Assembly (NCBI GenBank): GCA_024760905.1
Contig: CM045735.1
Location: 33,900,749-33,964,748 of the forward strand
Direction: 5' to 3'
Source of the DNA: Plotosus lineatus
Taxonomy: Eukaryota; Chordata; Actinopteri; Siluriformes; Plotosidae
Length of the DNA: 64,000 nucleotides
Shown: in pieces, positions 49,374-60,999 of the stretch
Position numbering within the stretch: position 1 is the stretch's first letter
How the letters are laid out: every line of letters begins with the position of its first letter
The notes under the pieces: model-generated
The model's database searches: none
The model's input: the letters and a program-made list of their open reading frames with translations, nothing else
Told to the model about the DNA's origin: nothing
Translations under genes and position numbers: made by a program

Positions 49374-51746
49374 CAGTGGTAACTCGGTTCTTGACCATAA
49401 TTCGTTCCCGACAGCTAGGAGAATTCCGATTTGGTCAAATTCTGAATCTGCTTTTCCCATTACAAATAATGTAAACGGTTTTAATCCGTTCCAAGACACA
49501 AGAAAACTACCTTTTTTAAACAATGTTATTTCATAATGTCATTTATATATCAAATTGTATATTAAATGTGAAACAACAGGACAAACACACAAAATTCTTA
49601 ACATAGATTAATTTATTTTGTGGGGGGTTATTTTTCATGTTTATTGTTTTCGTAAAGGAAGATATACAGTACAAACATTATGCAGTGATGAAACTTGTCA
49701 AAGAAATGTAAAAAACAAAGGAAACAAGAAATAAAGAACACAAAAAAGAAAAAAACATTAACATGTTACTGCAGGGAAAGGGATGACTCTTCTTCAGTCT
49801 GTTCCTTTCTTCTCTTGAAGAACATTTCTAGTGTAGCTTGTTTCTGCTTTCTTTTCAAAACCATACAGAAGTGGCTCATGGCCTCCTCATTAAAAGGTGT
49901 GCACAGCTCTGCTAGCTTTAGCTTTATCAGGGTGATACAGTTCAACAAAGCTATACAGTTCATTCCATTTTGAGCACATGTCTTTAATTGGTAAAGTCAG
50001 GGCATCCTTCCTTCCCTCACCCTCTTCGGAAGACATCTCCTCCTACATCTTCTTCTGCTCTGCCTGAAGGTGGAGAAGTTCTTCTGTCATGAGTTCAGCA
50101 TGATGCTCCTCCAGCAGGTCGTCGACATCATCAGTGTCCATTTCCAAACCAAGACTTTGGCCTATACTGACAATGTCTTAGATGATTTGGTTATCATCCT
50201 GCTGTTCCTCCTCGACAGGAGCTGCTGTGCTGATGCTCACCACATCCCCAAACCCATCGAACTCGGTTACACATTCTGGCCACAGTTTCCTCCACAAAGA
50301 GTTCATTGACCTATGTGAGACGTGATTCCAAGCTCTATCAACAATGGTGATGCAGTGGTAAATGTTAAAGTGATTCCTCCAAAAATCTCGAAGTGTTAAC
50401 ATTGTGTTGTGAGTGACTTCGAAGCATCTTTGGAAAAGGAATTTCGTGTAAAATTTCTTGAAATTAGCAATAACAAGCTGATCCATGGGTAGCATTAATG
50501 ACGTTGTGTTAGGCGGGAGGAATGTTTAATAAAATCAAATTCCTCGGTTAAGTCATCCTCCAAACCTGGACGGTGAGTAGGGGCATTATCCATCAGGAGA
50601 AGGCAACAGTATGGCAGGGATTTTTCCTGCAAACATTTTTTCAGTCGGAGCAAAGACCTCATGCACCCACTCAGTGAAAAATTGCGTGGTCAACCATGCC
50701 TTTGAATTCGACCGCCACATAACAGGCAACTTAATTTTGATCACATTGTTCACTTTAAACGCCCTTGGATTCTCTGAATGAGAAATGAGCAGCGGCTTGA
50801 TTTTCAAATTTCCACTTGCATTGCCGCACAGCAAGAGCGTGAACCTATCTTTCATTGGTTTGTAACCTGGCAGTGACTTCTCTTCACGTGTGATGTACAT
50901 CCTTCGTGGCATTTTCTTCCAGAATAGGCCAGTCTCATCACAATTAAAGGCTTGCTGGAGAAGATAATTCTCGGCATTGACAAAATCAGCAAATTCCTGC
51001 TTGAACTTCTCAGCACCATCTTTGTTAGAACTTGCTGCTTCCCCATGACAAACCACGTTGTGAATCCCACTTCTCCGCTTCAAATTGTCGAACCAACCTC
51101 GACTTGCTTTAAACTGGAACCCTTCAGGATTCGTGCAAGGGTCTTTTTTTACCAAATCATAGACTTGTCGCTTTGCAGCATATTTATGGATATGAGCAAT
51201 AATTTTTTCACCTCCTCCAGTATTTGCAGACTTTGTTTACTAATAACTATCGACCCTTTTACCACATAACTAGCTTAAACAGCTTCTTTGTTCTTCAAAA
51301 TCGTGCTTATTGTCGATTTTGCCATGCCATATTCTTTTAGCCAGATCAAACACACGCACGCCTGATTCATGTTTAGCTATCAATTCTTTCTTCAACTCAA
51401 CAGTTTTCTGCACAACTCCCCTTTTCTCACTAGCTTTAGCACTAGATTTCTTTAAATTAGCCCATAAACATGGCTTCAATCACCAAAACAAAAAAATACA
51501 GTATACCGTACTTCGTAGAACAGGAACAAGCACATCCACATGCGCACAGTGATCGAGTAGAAACAAAAAGAGATCGATTTCCGGAAATCGTGTATTTTTC
51601 CTCCCTCTTGGTCTCGTTTTCTCAAGCTTTTTTGTGTTCCACTTCCGGACTTTGGACGACTTCTGGGACGAAAAAAATCCTGAATTTTTTTGGTCAAATC
51701 CCAATTTGTTTGACCTCTAAAGCGTTCGAGTACCGAGGTTCCACTG
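49374..51746 (-). mobile_element. Tigger/pogo transposon, near full length
   Basis: The left end CAGTGGTAACTCGGTTCTTG and right end (reversed) CAGTGGAACCTCGGTACTCG are inverted repeats. TA precedes the left end (49372-49373); CA follows the right, a probable mutation of TA. 2373 bp, normal for Tigger elements. It codes on the minus strand. Confidence 0.9.
50500..51479 (-). pseudogene. Tigger transposase (HTH-DDE), frameshifted
   Basis: The N-terminal helix-turn-helix is at 51270-51479 (VELKKELIAKHESGVRVFDL, then AKRIW). The CENP-B-type and catalytic core is at 50586-51155: FKASRGWFDNLKRRSGIHNV, QAFNCDETGLFWKKMPRRMY (first catalytic Asp), KDRFTLLLCGNASGNLKIKP. The second catalytic region (LLLMDNAPTH, then RPGLEDDLTEEFDFIK) follows around 50520-50605 in a different frame. 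At least two frameshifts break it; the catalytic acids are still readable. Confidence 0.88.
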
Positions 51747-52315
51747 CATAACATCAATGGTTCCTTCCAACATCAGTCCTTGCTCATTTCCAAAGTGCGC
51801 ACAAAGTGTGATGACTGGCTCTTTTCCAGACTGGTAGTGACAAGAACTCATTGGATTGGCTGGGCTACGTCATCGACCTGTGTAGCATAACACTTTATTG
51901 GCCAGTGCAAAGCTGCACAAAACAACAAGAGCGGAAAACATTTTTTTCTTTCCTAAAAACAACTGATGACAGGAAAATCGAGTTGGCAAAACGAGAGCTG
52001 TATAAACTATTTTGGATTAATCGTCACACTCATCTCTGGCAGCGTTCTCGTCCTCAGAGTCACTAGAATGTAATATGTCACTGTCCCCATAAGAGACGTC
52101 AATTCTGCCTTATGTGTTGTCAATTCTGGGAAAAATTACTGCTAGCCCCAGCTAGTAATCAAGTTGTGGTTGATGTGGTCATTTATGGTAAGATAAGCGT
52201 CTGTATTGCTTAAACACATTACATACACACAAATTATGCTGTAAAGATGACTAATACTGGTACTCTTTAATGTAAACAATTACATGAATGCTTCTAAGGT
52301 ATACAGTATATAATA

Positions 52316-52973
52316 CAGTCGGCCCTCTACTTACGAAAACCTCCGAGTACGAAAAATCCAGGTTACGAAAAACATTTTCATAAATTTTTGTCCTCTTTTT
52401 ACGAAAACAACCTCTTTTTACGAAAAGCGCCAAACGCGCCATTCAAAATTCAAACAATGCGTGAGTTGCTCTCTCATTGGGTGTCTCCCAACATCCTGCT
52501 CTGCTGGCCTCCCATTGGCCAGGAGAGAGCTGACCTATACCTATACTTCCTGTTTGTCACACATGTGAAGGAGAGTTAAACAGGACTGTTGGCTTGTTTT
52601 GAGATTGATCATGCAGCGTTGTACTTCATTATCGCCGAAACCCCTCTACAATCGGGACGATATTGAAGCAGAAGGAAACCTTAAAGCGGAAATACAGTGA
52701 CGGAGGCAATTATTGTGGCATGATTTTGAAGCTGAAGGAGCATGAAAACAGAGTGCTCTGTGGGACAAGACCTCCGATCTCGCACGAAAGCAAGTTAATA
52801 TTGAATCAGGACCTCTGATCTCTCAAACAGGTACTGTAATTCCGCTTTAAATACAACATCCCGTCCATTTAAACATTTAAATAGAATTGCTCCGTCGCCT
52901 GCGCATTGCGTGTGGGCGGAGCCCGCATTCGGCAAAACACACCAGAGAGACAGAGTTGTGAGTGTGTGCGCAT

Positions 52974-53014
<41 letters not shown>

Positions 53015-53329
53015 CTCTCTCTCTCTCTCTATCACACACACACACACGCGCGCACACACACGGGATGTTTTATTGAAAGCGGAATAGGAGTACCTGTTTG
53101 AAAGATTAGAGGTCCTCACTGTATTTCCGCTTTAAGGTCTCCTTCAAGGTTAACAGCCTGAGCCATAAAATACAGTTGGAATGACATACAAACAGGAACA
53201 AAATTGTAATGACAGTGTCATCCCTCTGAGCCAGTGGGAGGCCAGCGGGGCGGGATGTTGAGAGACAGACAATGAGAGAGCAAATCACGCATCGTGTGAA
53301 ATTTTCATTGGCGCGTTTGAATTTTGCAT
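52316..53329. mobile_element. Family B Tigger-type element, right arm lost
   Basis: The left end CAGTCGGCCCTCTACTTACG follows TA (52314-52315). The body has ACGAAAAGCGCCAAACGCGC and a short frame from 52611 with YNRDDIEAEGNLKAEIQ. A palindromic block occupies 52684-53136. The right side runs straight into a Tc1 arm at 53330. Confidence 0.65.
52794..53118. repeat. Long imperfect inverted repeat around CA/CT microsatellites
   Basis: AGGACCTCTGATCTCTCAAA and CATCCCGTCC (52808-52865) recur in reverse at 53060-53118 (AGGACCTCTAATCTTTCAAA when reversed). The loop holds (CA)n, (CT)n and (CA)n runs at 52975-53062. Confidence 0.75.
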
Positions 53330-53509
53330 GGCGTTTTGGGTTTTCATGAGCTATATACCAAAATCATCAGTATAAAAAACAATAAAAGACCTGAAATATT
53401 TCAGTTTGTGTGCAATGAATCTAAAATATATGAAAGTTTAATTTTTATCAGTACATTACAGAAAATAATGAACTTTATCACAATATGCTAATTTTTTGAG
53501 AAGGACTAG
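53330..53509. repeat. Solo Tc1 inverted-repeat arm
   Basis: Matches the right arm of the Tc1 element ending at 18178: GGTTTTCATGAGCTATATAC, ATATATGAAAGTTTAATTTT, ending AAGGACTAG then TA. No transposase or left arm accompanies it. Confidence 0.88.
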
Positions 53510-53528
53510 TAAACACACACACACACTC

Positions 53529-54287
53529 CCACGGCCCTCTTACAATGAAATCCCCAGAATATGAAAATTCCAGTATACGAAAAACATTCCTACATTTTTT
53601 CCCCCTCTGTATACGAAACAAATTCTTATGCCAAACGTGCCATTCAAACATTCAAATGCACCATTCAAACATTAGGTGTGGAAAAAAAAGTGAGCTGTAA
53701 TGTTGGATGCACTTTGATCCAGACTGTGTGTGAGAGAGAGTAAGGTAAAGCGATGTCTGTACCTCAACATCCTGCCCGTTGGCCTTCCATTGACTAGGAG
53801 GGATGACGCAGCTCCCTCCCATTGGCTATCTCTGAACATCCCACCTCACTGGCCTTCCATTGGCTAGGAGGGATGACACTGTCATTCCAACTTTGTTCCT
53901 GTTTGTGCAAACTTTGTTCATGTTTGTATGTCATTCCAACTGTATTTTATGGCTCAGGCTGTTAACCTTGTATAAACATTTGTAAGATTATAACTCTGCT
54001 AAGAAGACATGGTCAACACACGAGCGCGCGCGCGCACACACACACACACGCACGATTCCCAGTGAAAGTGATTCCCGGTGCCATAGTCATTGAAAGATTA
54101 TAACTCTGCTAAGAAGACATGGTCAACATGAAGTAAGTAAAAATTATAAAAGCATATAAAAGAGTAGTCTTGGGAGCCTTGGAACGAATCATGCATTTTA
54201 CATACAAAATGCGCCTCTATTTATGAAAAATCCAGATTCTGAAAAGGGTGCTGGAACGGATTAATTTCATTGGAAGAGGGCCGACTG
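53529..54287. mobile_element. Family B MITE with two copies of the 59-kb unit
   Basis: Right end (reversed) CAGTCGGCCCTCTTCCAATG; the left end is degraded (CACGGCCCTCTTACAATG). The interior carries AGACATGGTCAACA twice, each after ATAACTCTGCTAAGA, the reverse of the minisatellite unit at 59036-60260. No coding. Confidence 0.75.
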
Positions 54288-54320
54288 TGTATCCATACAC
54301 ACACACACATATATGTGTAT

Positions 54321-54450
54321 ATCCAATGGGAGGCCAGCAGAGCAGGATGTTGGGAGACACCCAATGAGAGAGCAACTCACGCATTGTTTGAATTTTGAAT
54401 GGCGCGTTTGGCGCTTTTCGTAAAAAGAGGTTGTTTTCGTAAAAAGAGGC
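54321..54450. repeat. Family B fragment
   Basis: CCAATGGGAGGCCAGCAGAG then GGCGCGTTTGGCGCTTTTCG, a piece of the same MITE family. Confidence 0.65.
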
Positions 54451-54480
54451 ATACATACATACATATACACACACACACAA

Positions 54481-57400
54481 ATGCAGCCATGAGGTAGGGG
54501 GGGGGCACTAACCAGTGTCTCTCCCCCTCATGCCGGTCCCAAGCCTGGAGAAATGCAGAGGGTTGTGTCAGGAAGGGCATCCGACGTAAAACCAATGCCA
54601 AATTTTTATGATGCAAATCAGAAGTATTACCCCCATACCGGATCGGTTGAGGCCCGGGTTAACAACGACCGCCATCAGTGCTGTCAATCAACAGGGTGCT
54701 GATGGAAATTGGACTGCTGTTGGTCAAAGAAGGAGAGGCGGGAGGCGTGTCCGTAGGCAGAGAGAGAAGAGGAAAGGCATGAGTCTAGGACTGAGAGTAG
54801 GGACTTTGAATGTTGGAACTATGCAAAGAAAAGGTAGAGAGCTGGCTGACATGATGCAGAGGAGGAAGGTGGACATACTGTGTGTTCAGGAGACCAGGTG
54901 GAAAGGTAGCAAAGCTAAAAGCTTAGGAGCAGGGTTTAAGCTATTTTATCATGGTGTGGATGGGAAGAGAAATGGAGTAGGAGTCATCTTGAAGGAGGGG
55001 TTTGTCAGGAATGTTCTAAAAGTGAAAAGAGTGTCAGACAGAGTGATGAGTCTCAAGTTAGAAATTGAAAGTGTAATGCTCAATGTTGTTAGTGCTTATG
55101 CCCCACAGGCAGGATGTGAGCTAGAAGAGAAGGAGAGATTCTGGAGTGAGTTAGATGAAGTGATGCAGAGTACCCCCAGAGGTGAAAGAGTGGTCATTGG
55201 TGCAGACTTCAATGGACATGTTGGTGCAGGCAACAGAGGGGACGAGGAAGTGTATCCAGGACAGGAATGCAGAAGGACAGATGTTGATAGATTTTGCAAA
55301 AAGGGTGGAAATGGTTGTGGTGAATACTTTCTTCAAGAAGAAACAGGAGCATAGGGTGACTTATAAAAGCGGAGATAGGAGCACACAAGACTACATCTTG
55401 TGTAGACGATGTAATTTGAAGGAAGTCAGTGACTGCAAAGTAGTAGCAGGTGAGAGTGTTGCCAAACAGCATAGGATGGTGGTATGCAGGATGACGCTGA
55501 TGGTGAGGAAGGTGAAGAAGGCAAAGGCAGAGCAAAAGACAAAGTGGTGGAAGTTGAAAAAGGAAGAGTGTCGTGTTGTCCTCAAAGAGGAGTTGAAACA
55601 GGCTTTGGGTGGCCAGGAAGTGCTTCCAAATGACTGGACAACCACAGCAAATGTGATCAGGGACACAGGAAGGAGAGTACTTGGTGTGTCCTCTGGAAGG
55701 AAAGTAGATAAGGAGACTTGGTGGTGGAATGAGGAAGTGCAGGAGTGTGTACAAAGGAAGAGGTTAGCTAAGAAGAAGTGGGACATAGAGAGGACAGAAG
55801 AGAGTAAACAGGAGTACAGGGAGACACAGTGTAAGGCGAAAGTAGCAGTGGCTAAGGCCAAACAGAGGGCGTATGATGACTTGTATGATAGGTTGGACAG
55901 TAAAGAGGGAGAAAATGATCTATACAGGTTGGCCCAGCAGAGAAATAGAGATGGGACGGACATGCAACAAGTTCGATTGATAAAGGACAGAGAGGGAAAT
56001 GTATTGACTGATGACAGAAGTGTGCTGGGAAGATGGAAAGAGTACTTTGAAGAGCCGATGAATGAGGAAAATGAGAGAGAGAAAAAAAAGAGTAGAAGAG
56101 GTGACCATTGAGGAGCAGGATGTAGCAAAGATCAGTAAGGGTGAAGTGAGAAGGGCATTGAAGAGGATGAAGAATGGAAAGGCAGTTGGTCCTGATGACA
56201 TACCTGTGGAGGTATAGAAGTGTCTAGGAGAGGTAGCAGTAGATTTTCTGACAAGAACATTCAACAAGGTCCTAGAGAGGGAGCAGATGCCAGAGGAGTA
56301 GAGGAGAAGTGTGCTGGTGCCCATTTTTAAGAACAAGGGAGACGTGCAGAGTTGCGGTAACTACAGAGGGATAAAGTTGATGAGCCATACGATGAAGTTG
56401 TGGGAAAGAATAGTGGAAGCTAGACTAAGGGCAGAGGTCAGCATTTATGAACAACAGTTTGGTTTCATGCCAAGAAAGAGCACCACAGATGCAGTGTTTG
56501 CTTTCAGGATGTTAATAGAGAAGTACAGAGGGAGCTACATTGTGCCTTTGTGGATCTGGAAAAAGCATAGGACAGGGTGCCAAGAGAAGAACTGTGGTAT
56601 TGCATGAGGAAGTCTGGAGTGGCAGAGAAGTATGTTCGGGTGGTGCAGGACATGTATGAGAGATGTAAGACAGTGGTGAGGTGTGCTGTCGGTGTGACAG
56701 AAGAGTTCAAGGTGGAGGTGGGACTGCATCAAGGGTCAGCTCTGAGCCCCTTCTTGTTTGCTATGGTGATGGACAGGCTGACAGACGAGGTGAGACAAGA
56801 ATCTCCATTGACTATGATGTTTGCAGATGACATTGTGATCTGTAGTGAGAGCAGAGAACAAGTGCAGGAAAATCTAGAGAGGTGGAGGTATGCCCTGGAA
56901 AGGAGAGGAATGAAGGTTAGCCTCAGAAAATCAGAATACATGTGTGTGAATGAGAAGGACCCAGGAGGAACGGTGATGTTATAGGGAGCAGAGATAACGA
57001 AGGTGGAGGATTTTAAGTACTTAGGCTCAACAATCCAGAGCAATGGAGAGTGTGGAAAAGAGGTGAAGAAGCGTGTGCAGGCAGGCTGGAATGGTTGGAG
57101 AAAAGTGTCCGGTGTGATGTGCGATAGGAGAGTGTCAGCAAGAATGAAGGGAAAAGTGTACAAGACGGTGGTGAGGCCAGCGATGTTGTATGGCTTAGAA
57201 ACAGTGGCGCTGAGGAAAAGGCAGGAGGCAGAGCTGGAGGTAGCAGAGATGAAAATGTTGAGGTTCTCTCTGGGAGTAACGAGGATGGATAGGATCAGAA
57301 ATGAGTATATCAGAGGGACAGCCCATGTAAGATGTTTTGGAGACAAAGTCAGAGAGGCTAGATTGAGATGGTTTGGACATGTACAGAGGAGGGATAGTGA

Positions 57401-57599
57401 GTATATTTGCAGTAAGATGCTGAGGTTGGAACTACCAGGCAGAAGGCCTCGAGGAAGACCAAAGAAGAGATTTATGGATGTGGTGAAGGAAGACATGAAG
57501 GTCGTTGGAGTCAGAAAAGAAGATGCAGAGGACAGGGTGAGATGGAGGCGGATGATTTGCTGTGGCGACCCCTGAAGGGAGCAGCCGAAAGTAAAAGAT
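54481..57599 (+). mobile_element. RTE/Expander-like LINE, full length, flanked by microsatellites
   Basis: The 5' end ATGCAGCCATGAGGTAGGGG and 3' end GGCGACCCCTGAAGGGAGCA match the 41-kb copy along the whole length. It sits between a (CA)n run ending at 54479 and a (TA)n run starting at 57598, so no target duplication can be read. Confidence 0.93.
54608..57575 (+). pseudogene. RTE endonuclease-RT, several stops and frameshifts
   Basis: Endonuclease 54608-55254 (RVGTLNVGTM; CVQETRWKGSK; VVIGADFNGHVGAGN), connector 55182-56111 in another frame, then RT 56577-56984 (GLHQGSALSPFLFAMVMDRL; MFADDIVICS) and the C-terminal domain 57003-57575 ending GDP. In-frame TAG codons occur around 56216 and 56299, motif A is broken by a stop near 56568, and another TAG lies near 56982. 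Confidence 0.9.
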
Positions 57600-57660
57600 A
57601 TATATATATATATATATGCACATATACATACACATACATACACACACACAAGTATATACA
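57598..57660. repeat. (TA)n and CATA/CACA microsatellite
   Basis: Simple repeats directly after the RTE 3' tail (AAAAGATATATATA). Confidence 0.93.
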
Positions 57661-57839
57661 CACATACACTCGCGTGTTCAAGCCACTCCCCTCTCCAACA
57701 CACATTTCAACACGCATCTCTTTTCTGAGAGACCATAACACTAAAATAAAAACCACAGAAAAGTTTAAAAGTCTCTCACAACACAAACCATAACATAATG
57801 TATTGATTCAATTATTTTTTTCACTTAATTTGAGGACGT

Positions 57840-58002
57840 ATGGTATGAGTTATGGTACCGTTAATTTCCGTTCAAAAGACGACGGAACAGATTAACACCA
57901 TTTACATTGTTTGTAATGGGAAAAGCGGATTGGGAATCCGAACAAATCGGAAACCGAGCAGCCATCTGGAATGGATTAACTTCGAGTACTGAGGCTCCAC
58001 TG
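57840..58002. repeat. Short Tigger-family MITE end
   Basis: Ends ...GAGTACTGAGGCTCCACTG then TA, and includes ATTGTTTGTAATGGGAAAAG as in the Tigger element at 49374. The left end is not clear. Confidence 0.6.
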
Positions 58003-58005
58003 TAT

Positions 58006-58600
58006 TTACATGAAAGCTGCAAATAAAGAGAAAACAGCATAATTTAAAAAAATAAAATAAAGACCCCTTACTTTTCCCTCGCAGTCTTCTTTTCCTTTAA
58101 ATATTTTCACGGAAGTAAAATCGAGCCAGTCAACACAAATGTCAACTTTAGCACATGCCACATTTAACCAATCAACACGAGCATAAACAAAAGCTTTTGT
58201 CAAGGAACTTGCTTAGATTTATGAAGTTAGTGAGCAGGAGAATCAGGTGTAAAATACTCGTCATCACTTTCTGATAGGTCCATATTAGATCATTGCTCCA
58301 TTCATTCAGAGCATCTGATTTCTAATGGTTCATCGGTTGTTGGACATTTACCAAGAGAAAACAAGAAAATATTTTCCTGTTTTTTTTAAAACATGGCGGA
58401 ACAATCAAATGTGTTGTTACTGATGAACATTATAGACATTCCCCAGTGGCAGAGGTTCTTGAAATACCATATAAACTCACTTTTACAGACAGTGAATGCC
58501 TCATTTTACGGTTACAGAGACTGATTGAATAAAATTGGTAAGTTTGATCAACGATTTTGCTCCCAGTACACATGGGCAGTTATTCGTAAGATCAAAAAGA
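58006..58600 (-). mobile_element. Element X fragment
   Basis: Reversed, it shares the sequence of 47.7-48.75 kb (GGTTACAGAGACTGATTGAA, CAAAATTTTCCTG-type words, ACTTTCTGATAGGTCCATAT) without the zinc-finger block. Short minus frame at 58006-58203. Confidence 0.65.
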
Positions 58601-58689
58601 TCGAGGGGGTGGGGGGTCTTATTGGAGCAGGACGCTTATTACATCATATACAATTTTTTTTCTATTATACATACACAGACACACACGTG

Positions 58690-58693
58690 TTAA

Positions 58694-58753
<60 letters not shown>

Positions 58754-58766
58754 CACACACACACGG
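58690..58766. repeat. (TA)n(CA)n microsatellite
   Basis: About 60 bases of TA then CA, followed by family A left-end sequence (GGATCCGTCAGTTTCCATGA, 58765-58850). Confidence 0.95.
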
Positions 58767-58865
58767 ATCCGTCAGTTTCCATGATTAATGGGGACCGAGA
58801 CCCCCACAACCACCGAATTCCACGAAGTAGGATCAACTCCCATGACTGACGTATACGTTTATGTC

Positions 58866-59577
58866 CAGTCGGCCCTCTTCATAGGAAATTCATCCGTTCC
58901 AGCACCTTTTTCGGAATCTGGAGTTTTCGTAAGTAGAGGCGCATTTTACATGTAAAACGGGTGATTCGTTCCAAGGCTCCCAAGACTACCCTTTAAAAAT
59001 TATAAAAGCATACCTTTTAAGGTACTTACTTCGTGTTGACCATGTCTTCTTAGCAGAGTGATAATCTTACAATGATCATGGCACGGGAATCACTTTCACC
59101 GGGAATCACATGTGTGTGTGTGTGTGCGTGTGTGTGCTGACCATGTCCTTTTAGCAGAGTTATCATCTTACAATGATCATGGCACCGGGAATCACTTTCA
59201 CTGGGAATCGCACGTGTGTGTGTGTGTTGACCATGTCTTCTTCGCAGGAGTTATAATCTTACAATGATCATGGCACCGGGAATCACTTTCACCGGGAATC
59301 ACACGTGTACGTGTGTGTGTGTGTGTGTGTTGACCATGTCTTCTTAGCAGAGTTATAATCTTACAATGACCATGGCACCGAGAATCACACGTGCGCGCGT
59401 GTGTGTGTGTGTGTGTGTGTTGACCATGTCTTCTTAGCAGTTATAATCTTACAATGACCATGGCACCGAGAATCACACGTGCGCGCGTGTGTGTGTGTGT
59501 GTGTGTGTGTGTGTTGACCATGTCTTCTTAGCCGAGTTATAATCTTACAATGATCATGGCACAGGGAATCACACGTG

Positions 59578-59610
<33 letters not shown>

Positions 59611-59683
59611 TGACCATGTCTTCTTAGCAGAGTGATAATCTTACAATGATCATGGCACGGGGAATCACTTTCACCGGGAAAGA

Positions 59684-59723
<40 letters not shown>

Positions 59724-59896
59724 GACCATGTCTTCTTAGCAGAGTTATAATCTTACAATAATCATGGCACCGGGAATCACACATGTGTGTGTTTGTATAT
59801 GTGTGTGTGCACATGTGTTCACCATGTCTTCTTAGCCGAGTTATAATCTTACAATGATCATGGCACGGGAAATCACTTTCACCGGGAATCACACGT

Positions 59897-59933
<37 letters not shown>

Positions 59934-60010
59934 GACCATGTCTTCTTAGCCGAGTTATAATCTTACAATGATCATGGCACGGGAAATCACTTTCACCGGG
60001 AATCACACGT

Positions 60011-60049
<39 letters not shown>

Positions 60050-60677
60050 GACCATGTCTTCTTAGCAGTTATAATCTTACAATAATCATGGCACCGGGAA
60101 TCACACGTGTGTGTGTGTTTGTATATGTGTGTGTGCACGTGTGTTCACCATGTCTTCTTAGCAGAGTTATCATCTTACAATGACCATGGCACCGGGAATC
60201 AGTTTCACCAGGAATTACACGCGCGTGTGTGTGTGTGTTGACCATGTCTTCTTAGCGGAGTTATAATCTTACAAATGTTTATGGAAGGTTAAAAGCCAGA
60301 GCCATAAAATACAGTTGGAATGGCACACAAACGAACACGGTTCACACACAAACAGGAACAAAGTTGAAACGACAGCATCATCCCTTCCTAGCCAATGGGA
60401 GGCCAGCGAGGCAGGATGTTGAGAGATAGCCAATGGGAGGGAGCTGCGTCATCCCTCCTAGCCAATGGGAGGCCAGTGGGGCGAGATGCTGGTAGACAGC
60501 CAATGAGACAGCAATTCGCACATTGTTTGAATGTTGTGTTTGAATTTTTGAATGGCGCGTTTGGTGCTTTTCCTAAGAAGAGGTTGTTTCGTATGGAGAG
60601 GACAAAAATTTAGGAAAATGTTTTGCGTATACTGGATTTTTCTTATTCAGGGCTTTTCGTAAGAAGGGGGCCGACTG
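58866..60677. mobile_element. Family B MITE with internal minisatellite
   Basis: The left end CAGTCGGCCCTCTTCATAGG and right end (reversed) CAGTCGGCCCCCTTCTTACG are inverted repeats; TA follows the right end. The arms share GTTTCGTA/ACGAAAA words with the 52-54 kb copies. The extra length comes from the tandem array at 59036-60260. Confidence 0.82.
59036..60260 (+). repeat. Minisatellite, 13 units of about 85-115 bp
   Basis: Each unit has TGACCATGTCTTCTTAGCAG, GTTATAATCTTACAATGATC, ATGGCACCGGGAATCAC (often doubled) and a (TG)n run of variable length. The ACCATGTCTT/ACCATGTCCT core occurs 13 times. Unit length varies mainly by (TG)n length and presence of the CACTTTCACCGGGAATCACA block. Confidence 0.95.
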
Positions 60678-60679
60678 TA

Positions 60680-60925
60680 TATGTGTATATAAAATCAATA
60701 AATACACACACGTACAGACGCACGCACATACACACTCAGATGCGCACCTCACATAAAAATGTAAGTAGTTTTGCTGGGTTGTTTTTGCACAATTGACCTT
60801 GTTTTGCAGCATTTTCCTTAATTTTTCACCCGATTTTTCCTTATTTCTTGTGAGTATTTTTTAAAAACTCACAATGCGCCAAAGCCGCAGAAACTGAATC
60901 AAAAAGGAGCGAGCGAGCGAGCATA
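60680..60925 (+). repeat. Family A right half
   Basis: AAATCAATAAATACACACAC through TTTTGCAGCATTTTCCTTAA to GCCGCAGAAACTGAATCAAA matches the right half of family A elements. It abuts the family B right end without a left arm. Confidence 0.65.
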
Positions 60926-60999
60926 CACACACATTTACAAGGCAGGGGTTTTTTGATCTCATTAGGGCAAAAAACTACTACTGACCTAAAGATGACCAA

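Noticed and set aside
59385..60138. Two minus-strand frames of 114 and 155 codons with repeated CHDHCKIIT units
   Set aside because: Periodic translation of the 59-kb minisatellite; unit lengths that keep frame make it look like a repeat protein, but there is no start context or homolog.
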